A DNA stretch of 64,000 nt from Acidilobaceae archaeon (GTDB lineage: Archaea > Thermoproteota > Thermoprotei_A > Sulfolobales > Acidilobaceae). This document shows positions 19,297-26,677 of this stretch, piece by piece. Below the pieces are notes generated by a model that made no database searches, had not been told where the DNA came from, and saw only the letters and a program-made list of their open reading frames with translations. The DNA is taken from positions 1 through 64,000 of the forward strand of contig JALTZJ010000026.1 in NCBI GenBank assembly GCA_027046245.1, in the 5' to 3' direction. The translations under genes were made by a program, and so were the position numbers. Within the stretch, counting starts at the first letter, position 1. Every line of letters begins with the position of its first letter.

Positions 19297-19906
19297 CAAC
19301 TGCGCTACAGCCAGAATACATGTAGCGAAGCGCCTCCTATCAATAGAAGAGGCAGGATTATTCATAGCCTCAAGCATACTACTATCACACGGCATCCGCC
19401 CCTGCACAATAGCGGTAGTAAGGCTACATAGAACCTGGATAATAGCGCCCTCCTGGAGTATACGCCAATTCAGGCCAGACGAAGACTCGAGAACAGGCTG
19501 GATAAAAGCAGTCCTACGCGGCAAGAAACTAGGCGCAATGTTAACACCAATAGAAGCAACGATAGAAGAAGCGCTCAACTCTATAGGTGTTAGACCGCAG
19601 AGAGAGCAGCTATGCATAGCAGAGGAGAAGCCACCAACACTTAGAGCACTAGAAGCCGCTGCAAAAGCGGCACTCGAAGGCAAACAAATAATCTACGCAA
19701 CTAAACGGGAGTGCAGCAAGGCACCAACACTAGGAGCACCAGCACCCATAGCACCCGCAATAGTAAACATAGCAGCAGACAGGCTACAAGCAGGGCTAAG
19801 CCCAGCCCCAGGATTCCCCCGCGGAAAAGCACCCCTCCAGGGGAGAAGACTAGTCCCGAGGGAGGGGGATGAGGAGAAAGGGAGTCTCCTGAAACGTGGG
19901 ATGTAG
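19283..19906 (+). CDS. TrmY-like (DUF358) tRNA pseudouridine-54 N1-methyltransferase candidate
   Basis: LLSHGIRPCTIAVV...FRPDEDSRTGWIKAVL resembles the TrmY SHGIR...PDERS...I+KAL pattern; start and C-terminal end uncertain. Confidence 0.55.
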   Translation: MESSSNCATARIHVAKRLLSIEEAGLFIASSILLSHGIRPCTIAVVRLHRTWIIAPSWSIRQFRPDEDSRTGWIKAVLRGKKLGAMLTPIEATIEEALNSIGVRPQREQLCIAEEKPPTLRALEAAAKAALEGKQIIYATKRECSKAPTLGAPAPIAPAIVNIAADRLQAGLSPAPGFPRGKAPLQGRRLVPREGDEEKGSLLKRGM

Positions 19907-20011
19907 AAAGCCGGAACACCCCACCCCTCCCATCGAGCCCCCTGGAGGGGCGCTCCGCAAAGGGGGGAGAGAATTTCTACACGGAGATCCGGCACATAGT
20001 ATAAGTGCCGG
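19832..20011. repeat. nested inverted repeats (structured or MITE-like segment)
   Basis: CCCCTCCAGGGG (19832-19843) vs CCCCTGGAGGGG (19939-19950); GTAGAAA...TTTCTAC; hairpin CCGGCAC-N9-GTGCCGG (19989-20011). Confidence 0.4.
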
Positions 20012-20484
20012 GGCATTGCTCGTCATTTCCTCCTCGGAGCCCTAGACAGCGGGTGGGGGCTCGATTGCCTGTATCCAGCCTACTAGACTCTATCCTAGGA
20101 TTCTCCCTCGGAGAGATAATCGTGCTAGAGAACACAGCTAGCATTATTCATTTCCTAGCGGGAGTAGCGATAGCGCTCTCGGGCTGCCCCCTCAGAGGCC
20201 TCGCCATATACACTGCCTACCAGGCCGGAATGGTGCTTGTGAAGTTCGCAGTAGCGGACTGGTACACGATAGGAGACCTAGACTGGGACCTAGTAGGGGA
20301 CGAGCTAGAATTCCTCGCAGGGCTAGGACTAGTGCTGGGACTAGGAATGGGCGGCAGACTATCAAAGGCTAGGTCCGCTAGGCTACTCTGTAACGTCAAG
20401 GTACTCGCAGCCATCTTCGGAGCAGCAGCCCTCTACTGGACAATACTACTAGTCAATGGATGGACGCCTCCATCTAAACCATGA
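20005..20484 (+). CDS. hypothetical membrane protein (3-4 TM)
   Basis: Open reading frame with hydrophobic segments; no family recognised; start may be downstream. Confidence 0.55.
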   Translation: MPGHCSSFPPRSPRQRVGARLPVSSLLDSILGFSLGEIIVLENTASIIHFLAGVAIALSGCPLRGLAIYTAYQAGMVLVKFAVADWYTIGDLDWDLVGDELEFLAGLGLVLGLGMGGRLSKARSARLLCNVKVLAAIFGAAALYWTILLVNGWTPPSKP

Positions 20485-20512
20485 ATAAAATCTAGCCTTG
20501 CTATAGACATCC

Positions 20513-20563
20513 TTGTTTGAAGCCGCCAGGCTATACCCGCTCAAAGCGGGAGTTAGTTAAGCA
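20513..20563 (+). mobile_element. orphan IS200/IS605-type right-end / omegaRNA 3'-like motif
   Basis: TTTGAAGCCGCCAGGCTATACCCGCTCAAAGCGGGAGTTAGTTAAGC: GAAGC lead-in plus terminal hairpin CCCGCT-CAA-AGCGGG and GTTAGTTA tail; no tnpA/tnpB nearby. Confidence 0.35.
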
Positions 20564-20663
20564 CATACGGTCACGTGGCACTGCTTCACAACTACCCTTA
20601 GTCCTAAGTCTAGTATCTCAGCCTCCCACCTCACCGTCGTGGATGGGGAAGCCCGGTAAAACC

Positions 20664-20695
20664 CTGGGGGCTTTCCGAGGCCGATAAGCCCCCAG
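20664..20695 (+). ncRNA. hairpin with perfect 10-bp stem and GA-rich (K-loop-like) loop
   Basis: CTGGGGGCTT-TCCGAGGCCGAT-AAGCCCCCAG. Confidence 0.35.
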
Positions 20696-20771
20696 ACGTT
20701 CTATGTAGGCCCCGCGAGGCGGCCTTTGCATTTTAAGCTCTATCACGGAGAGGCACGGACCTTCTTATCGT

Positions 20772-21290
20772 TTATCTAACGAGTTTTCCTTCGCGCCTTA
20801 GAACCTCAATGATCAGGTTCACGGCGTCATTCATTGAAACACTCTTAACAATTAAGTCGCGGTTACCGACAATTTCACGCCATTCTCTCAGAGAGGATGG
20901 GTCGTTACACGATTCCGTTAGCCCATAGCTCACTTTACATATGGCAACGAAATCGCTTGGGTAGAAGCGCGTTGGCAAGCCGCTAATCGCGACATAGCCG
21001 CTTCTATACTCGTCTAGGTAGCCTACAGCTATTACGTTGCCTTCTAGCTTGCTGGCTAGTCTTAGCGCGTGAGCAGCCAGGTGTATAGGTCCCTTTGCCG
21101 CAGTCTCCCTCCTGACCTGAACGCCTTCCAGGCTATTGCTCTCAACTGCGAGTCTATCTATCTCTATGACGCGGCCAGCTATCATTATGTGCCACGTTAG
21201 CTCCTTCAGCGCCTTGGTGGCCGCCTCGGGGAGCCTGTTAGGCAAATACATCGCCACCCCACTCCGGGGGCTACCTTTTGTAGTTGACAC
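20772..21290 (-). CDS. hypothetical protein
   Basis: 172-aa ORF, plausible composition; no family recognised. Confidence 0.55.
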   Translation of the reverse strand: MSTTKGSPRSGVAMYLPNRLPEAATKALKELTWHIMIAGRVIEIDRLAVESNSLEGVQVRRETAAKGPIHLAAHALRLASKLEGNVIAVGYLDEYRSGYVAISGLPTRFYPSDFVAICKVSYGLTESCNDPSSLREWREIVGNRDLIVKSVSMNDAVNLIIEVLRREGKLVR

Positions 21291-21521
21291 AGCTACGCAC
21301 TCCTAGGGCTAAACTGTTCACTCGGGATACAAATAAGGCTTTACTTGCACTCAAGCCTATATTTACAGTTATCTGGAACGACATATACGAAATGTAGTTC
21401 ATATCTAAGGCCTGCCCCGCTTATTCCTCATTTACCTAGCATAGCTACCTTTCATATATTTCATAGATGTACTTTCTCGGCTCCTCCCTACCATAACTCT
21501 TAGCATCACTCCTACACTTAT

Positions 21522-21555
21522 AGCAACTAGTATATTTAAATATAAGCAACTAGTA
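21522..21555. promoter_or_regulatory. palindromic TATA region flanked by direct repeats
   Basis: AGCAACTAGTA (21522-21532) - TATATTTAAATATA - AGCAACTAGTA (21545-21555), upstream of the 21639 gene. Confidence 0.5.
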
Positions 21556-21638
21556 ATGCAGTGTTGTTTGAGCAAAGTTTAATACTAGAATGCTTAAAGT
21601 AGTGGAATGCTAGTGCAATGGGCGGGGTTTCATGAACA

Positions 21639-22460
21639 GTGGGGGAGGGACCAGTTAGCCTCCCTGAGGCGAGATTTAAAAGATACAAGAACGCAGTAAG
21701 GCTGAAGGCTGATACCCTGAGAGAGTTAGTTGAGCATCTCGCTGATACGGCAGTGACTTATAGATCCGCGGCGAGAGGCGCCACAGTAACCCTTCTACAG
21801 GCGATGATAGAGTATAGCGGTGGGTTCAGGGAGGCGCGTATCTGGGTAGCGCCTGACGGCGTCTATGGAGCGAGTAATGTAAGGAGGGGCGAACTGCCGG
21901 AGAGCGACTTCTACACTGCACTCGTAGAGATAATGGAGACTACAGTGGATCTAATGAAATTCGACCACGAGGTTCTAGGCTATAAAGGAATAGAGGTATA
22001 CTATGCTCCTCACGGCGACGAAAAAAGATTAGTGGCGAAGCTCCTCGGCGTACAGGAGACAGAAGAGCATGAAGAAGAAGTAGCGGCGGAGCCCGGGGTA
22101 GCAGAGGAGGAGCCAGAGGAAACCGTGGAGAGCAAGGAAGAACCAGCCTTTCTATTATCCGAGGTGCAGGGAAAGGAGGGTCTACTCGAGAAATGCCTTA
22201 GGACATTATCAGTGTACTGTGCCCATGGCTGCGACGTAGAAGACCCGTTAAGGGCGCTATCAGAGGATACCCCTGTGATACTCTACGGCGACGGTCCTAG
22301 CTACGTGTGCGTGGTGCCAGAGATGAGCAGCGAGTGTGAATACCGGGTTATATACTTGGGGTTCAAGCAGAGCTGGGAAAAATGCCTCGGAAAAAGGGAC
22401 GTTGAGAAACTAGTGGATAACCTAGTCAGGAAGGAAGGCTTTGAAGCCCTCCGAATATAA
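21639..22460 (+). CDS. hypothetical protein with acidic linker and Cys-containing C-terminal domain
   Basis: 273-aa ORF; Glu-rich linker (EETEEHEEEVAAEPGVAEEEPEETVESKEE type); no family recognised. Confidence 0.65.
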   Translation: MGEGPVSLPEARFKRYKNAVRLKADTLRELVEHLADTAVTYRSAARGATVTLLQAMIEYSGGFREARIWVAPDGVYGASNVRRGELPESDFYTALVEIMETTVDLMKFDHEVLGYKGIEVYYAPHGDEKRLVAKLLGVQETEEHEEEVAAEPGVAEEEPEETVESKEEPAFLLSEVQGKEGLLEKCLRTLSVYCAHGCDVEDPLRALSEDTPVILYGDGPSYVCVVPEMSSECEYRVIYLGFKQSWEKCLGKRDVEKLVDNLVRKEGFEALRI

Positions 22461-22576
22461 TATGTTAAAGTATTCTTATGTGGAATCGTGGTGTTCCCAG
22501 TTGCTACGCCGCAGAGAAGCCCTCATAATAGGGCTTATGCCAGCCCTCTGGGCGCGACGGCAAAAAGCTTGCTGCT

Positions 22577-23362
22577 TTATCCGCTCTCGGCTTTCTTCTC
22601 CTCAGTTGATGGAGCCTTCGCTATAGGCTCCCTCGGAGCGTTGCGATAGATGAACATTCCTATAACCGAGCCGCCTAGGACTCCTGCAGCGATGGCTACT
22701 ATCGGGTTCATAGTTGCTATGTAGCCTAGCGAGCCAAGGATGACGCCGCCTATGAAGCCCTCTAGTGCAGCTATTCTGGCTGCTTCTCCTGTTCTAATGT
22801 ACTCCACCTTCCTGCCCGTTCCAGTTATGAGCCTGCCGCAGCTGGGGCACTTCTTGAAGCGCACTACTCTGCCGCAGAAGGGGCAGACGTCGCTTCTGAA
22901 GGGTATAGTGCGGCCACATCTAGGGCACTTGTATATCTCTAGGGTTAAGTCGTGCCTGCAGTAGGGGCAGTAGACTCTATAGCCCTCTAGGTAGCTAGAT
23001 GCTATCTGCGTTGCCTCCTCTGTTATTTTGCGTTGCCCCTCTATTAGTAGGAGTAGCCCTTTGCTGCGAGACACGCTTATGACTCTCCCGCTCTGCACGA
23101 AGACTACTACGCTGTTTATCTCTTCGTTTATAAGATCGGCTATGTAGATCTCGGCTGCAGTGGCTAGGTCAACTGCTAGTGCTGCGGCGGTCTCAGCCCT
23201 CTCCTGATCCATGCCAGTATAAGCTAGGGGGAATCCCTCGCTAACTATAACAGAGTACTCGATACCATCGAGTTTGTTTAAAAAATCGGTTACATCCTGG
23301 GCTAGCTCGCTTATATCCTTCTGCTCCTGGAGCCTCTCTCGGCCCGCGGGGGTTTCACTCAA
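22577..23362 (-). CDS. Roadblock/LC7-like domain + double zinc ribbon + C-terminal TM hairpin
   Basis: N-terminal LDGIEYSVIVSEGFPLAYTGM...; CPYC-CPRC / CPFC-CPSC ribbons; Gly-rich TM pair at C-terminus. Confidence 0.7.
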   Translation of the reverse strand: MSETPAGRERLQEQKDISELAQDVTDFLNKLDGIEYSVIVSEGFPLAYTGMDQERAETAAALAVDLATAAEIYIADLINEEINSVVVFVQSGRVISVSRSKGLLLLIEGQRKITEEATQIASSYLEGYRVYCPYCRHDLTLEIYKCPRCGRTIPFRSDVCPFCGRVVRFKKCPSCGRLITGTGRKVEYIRTGEAARIAALEGFIGGVILGSLGYIATMNPIVAIAAGVLGGSVIGMFIYRNAPREPIAKAPSTEEKKAESG

Positions 23363-23378
23363 AGGCTCCAGCCTCTTG

Positions 23379-23909
23379 TTACCTGACTATAACTTCTATC
23401 ACTAGCGGGTCTTCAGGGTTCTTCTGCGGGTGTATCTTGACCCTCACCTGTGCGTTGGGCCTGACCTTCCTGATAGCCTTCCTCACAATTGCGGCTGCTA
23501 CGAAGCTTTCGGGGCTCAGCGTGAAGGCTATGCCCTTCTTGGCTAGTAGCATTGACACCGGCTTGAACACGCTGTCATGTATCTTTATTACGTACTTGTC
23601 TCCCTGGTCTGCTCCGTCCTCAGGCGTCTCAACTTCTACGTTATTGCTGATACCTAGCATCTTGAAGGCTTTCGGTATGTCCTCCTTGAGATCCTTGATC
23701 TCGTGGACCTCGAAGCCTATCTCCTCTAGCATCTCCTCTAGGAACTCGCCCACGTCCTTTATGAGTAGCTGGGTCATAGCGGCGCTGCCGCTACCCAGGG
23801 TTCTGTTTAGGGCGATTTGGTATCCAGCTATTATCGCATTTATGAGACCCGAGGGCAAGGCCACCTTCTCCTCCAAGGTAAACTTTCCCTCCTTATAACC
23901 GTCACTCAT
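23379..23909 (-). CDS. hypothetical protein, possibly V4R/heme- or ligand-binding-like
   Basis: 176-aa ORF between two Roadblock genes, same strand, short spacers. Confidence 0.6.
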   Translation of the reverse strand: MSDGYKEGKFTLEEKVALPSGLINAIIAGYQIALNRTLGSGSAAMTQLLIKDVGEFLEEMLEEIGFEVHEIKDLKEDIPKAFKMLGISNNVEVETPEDGADQGDKYVIKIHDSVFKPVSMLLAKKGIAFTLSPESFVAAAIVRKAIRKVRPNAQVRVKIHPQKNPEDPLVIEVIVR

Positions 23910-23931
23910 GGCCCCTCCACCCCCTCAGGGG

Positions 23932-24294
23932 CTAGAGGGTGTTAGCTATCCTGGGGGCTTGCTTCTTCATCTCATACCTTAGCCTGCCTAGAACTGCCTG
24001 GCTTCTGTCGGCTAGCAGAGCTACTATGTTGTCGCCTATATCGTGGATTAGCAGGTAGTGGCCGGGGAATTCTAGTGTCGTTATCTCTGGCCTGCCGATC
24101 TGCAGCTCGCCGCCCAGCTGCTCTATCGAGCCGAGGACGGCGGTAACCATTGCTGCGAACGCGTCTTCGTCTAGGTTTAGCGTGCCGGTGGCAGCCTTGT
24201 CTATGACGAAGCCCTCCTTGCTAACAATGAATACGGCGACAACTCCGGGTATCCGGGTTATGTCGCTTAGTATCCTTTGCACGGGGCTAGACAA
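23932..24294 (-). CDS. Roadblock/LC7 domain protein
   Basis: ITRIPGVVAVFIVSKEGFVIDKA...IGDNIVALLADRSQAVLGRLRYEM. Confidence 0.8.
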   Translation of the reverse strand: MSSPVQRILSDITRIPGVVAVFIVSKEGFVIDKAATGTLNLDEDAFAAMVTAVLGSIEQLGGELQIGRPEITTLEFPGHYLLIHDIGDNIVALLADRSQAVLGRLRYEMKKQAPRIANTL

Positions 24295-24425
24295 TTCGTC
24301 CCTTCACCCCTCACCTGTTACCGTTCAATAACCGTTTTAACGGGTCAGCCTTAATGAAGCCTAGATAATTGTTGCGTATAAATTAGTGTTTTCAATGAAT
24401 CATGGAAGGAGTGGGGTAGGTTAAG

Positions 24426-26636
24426 TTATGAGCCGGCCTCCTCAACTGCTTCGCCGGTATCATCTAGGAATGCTAGCAGGCCTCTCTTAGCTACTCTTTC
24501 TCGCATCCTGTACGTCTCTGCCTCCTCCCTTCTACCGACGGCTTCAAGTATACTACGCACTGTAGCCACACCTATCCCCGGCACCCTAAGCAGCTCCTCG
24601 GGCCTTGCAAGGGCTAGATCATGGATTGTCCTGTAGCCTGCATCGTAGAGCCGGCGAGCCCTGACTCTACCTATGCCTGGCAGCGACACGAGCGGGAGAA
24701 GCTCCTGCCTTACTCCATAGCGGATGCGCTTAGCGAGCCTCTTAACAAGGCTAGCCTCCTCTTCGCCGGCACCCAGCAGCGGGAGCAGCTGGGAGAGGGA
24801 GGAGGCTATCCACTCGCCAGTCTCGGCCATGGCAGCCAGGTCTCCCGGGGCCACGCCCCACCTCTCATATATGACGTCCTCGCTCTCCTCGTTGATCCAC
24901 GCCTTCAAGACCAGCATCGTCTTAGCAGCGCTCATCTCCTCGGGGCCGAGCCAGTCCTCAAGCAGTCTGAGAGCCGAGGGCGCCTCATCGACAAGCGCCT
25001 CAAGGACCCTGTCCTCCTCGCGCCTCGGCACAGGGAGCCGTATCATATCAGGGCTCATAGCTATGAGTAGCAGCGCCGAGTCCTCGTCTAGAGGCCTAGC
25101 CCTAGACAGGACATCCTTCGCTACCACAACAGTCTCAGGGTCAAGGTAGAGCCTCGATACATTATAGCCTAGAGGCGTAGCTACTAGCCGGCCCTTAAGA
25201 TCGCCCTCCAGGAGGCCCCACTCCCAGAGGTCGCGTAAGGCCCTAGCTAGATACTCTCTCAGATTACCTCCTTGCACAGCATAGAGCGTTCTAGACAGTA
25301 TGCTCTCAACCTCGTTGCGGCTTGAAGCCTCACCAGAGGCTATGAGGCCCAGAGCCAGATGCCTGAGCCGCTGGACACCGTAAAGCCTGCTCTCAACCCG
25401 TTCCGGCTTACTCTTCACATACCAGTCTAGCAGGTCCTCGGGCTCGTCGCCAGACTCAGCTATTATAACGGCTAGTCCCTCCTCGTCGTAGCCCGGCCTG
25501 CCAGCCCGCCCTGCTAGTTGCTTGTACTCGGCAACCCTAATGGGCTCCCTCACTCCCCTCTCAAACCTGTAGTACTCATCAACCACTACTAGACGTGCAG
25601 GTAGGTTAACGCCGGCTGCTAGAGTAGGGGTAGAGTAGAGGATTGAGACCCCGCCAGCGCGGAAAGCATCTTCTATTATCCTCCTGAGCTCGCTGGTGAG
25701 GCCAGCGTGATGATAAGCCACACCCCTCCTGACAAGCCCCGATAGCTCCTCCCTGAGAGCCCGCGGCGCCCCCGTTGCGTCCTCTATGAGTGACGCTGCC
25801 TCCCTGGCAGCGCGCCTGTCATGGGGGAGCCTCGCCTTCCTAGCTGCCCTCCTGGCTAGGCTCATAGCCCTCCTCCTGCTCTGGCTAAACACGAGAGTCT
25901 GTCCGCCTCTAGAGGCGGCCTCTAAGGCCAGGTCGAGATCGGGGTGGCCGTGAATCCTAGCAACCTCTCTATAATATCCTTCGCTGAAGTAGAGCCGGTA
26001 GTCCTTGAACACGGCTTCCCTTAGGGGTACAGGCCTCCACTTAGATACTAGAGGCTCGGCGCCGAGCCACGCAGCGATCTCGTCAACGTTGGGCACTGTG
26101 GCGCTGAGCCCTAGAACCTGGGGCTCGCCACGGGATAAGAGGCGGGCGACGACTCCCTCGAGAACGGGCCCCCTCCTAGGATCCCCAGCCACGTGGACTT
26201 CGTCGACGACCAGTAGTTTAACCCTACTTGCTAGCCTTCTATCATTACGCAGCATGCTATCCATTTTCTCATAAGTAGCTATCACGATGTCTGCGTCGGG
26301 GGCGCCCTCACTGTAGTCGCCTATAGAGACTCTAACGCGGAGGCCCAGGGCTTCAAGGGCTCTGAAGTCCCTGTACTTCTCCTGGGCTATGCTCTTAAGA
26401 GGGACCAGGTAGAAGGCTTGTCCCCCTCCCTGGAGGGCGTTAACTAGGGCGATCATTGCTATGAGGCTCTTACCGGAGCCCGTGGGGGCAGCTACTACTA
26501 GGCTCTGACCCCTCTCTACCCCCCTCTCAAGGGCCTCTCTTTGAGGTGGGAAGAGGCCCTCTACTCCTAGGAGCGAGAGGAGCCTCCTAGTATGTATAGT
26601 AGCGGTCTCGGGTATAGGCTCTAACTGCAACACCAT
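24426..26636 (-). CDS. hel308: Ski2-like DNA helicase, Hel308/Hjm type
   Basis: APTGSGKSLIA, DEVH, GLSATVPN, QLAGRAGRPG; C-terminal helix-hairpin-helix LPGIGRVRARRLYDAGY. Confidence 0.85.
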   Translation of the reverse strand: MVLQLEPIPETATIHTRRLLSLLGVEGLFPPQREALERGVERGQSLVVAAPTGSGKSLIAMIALVNALQGGGQAFYLVPLKSIAQEKYRDFRALEALGLRVRVSIGDYSEGAPDADIVIATYEKMDSMLRNDRRLASRVKLLVVDEVHVAGDPRRGPVLEGVVARLLSRGEPQVLGLSATVPNVDEIAAWLGAEPLVSKWRPVPLREAVFKDYRLYFSEGYYREVARIHGHPDLDLALEAASRGGQTLVFSQSRRRAMSLARRAARKARLPHDRRAAREAASLIEDATGAPRALREELSGLVRRGVAYHHAGLTSELRRIIEDAFRAGGVSILYSTPTLAAGVNLPARLVVVDEYYRFERGVREPIRVAEYKQLAGRAGRPGYDEEGLAVIIAESGDEPEDLLDWYVKSKPERVESRLYGVQRLRHLALGLIASGEASSRNEVESILSRTLYAVQGGNLREYLARALRDLWEWGLLEGDLKGRLVATPLGYNVSRLYLDPETVVVAKDVLSRARPLDEDSALLLIAMSPDMIRLPVPRREEDRVLEALVDEAPSALRLLEDWLGPEEMSAAKTMLVLKAWINEESEDVIYERWGVAPGDLAAMAETGEWIASSLSQLLPLLGAGEEEASLVKRLAKRIRYGVRQELLPLVSLPGIGRVRARRLYDAGYRTIHDLALARPEELLRVPGIGVATVRSILEAVGRREEAETYRMRERVAKRGLLAFLDDTGEAVEEAGS

Positions 26637-26677
26637 GTTACCTCGCAGCTGCTACTAGCCTCCTTGGAGGCGCTGGG

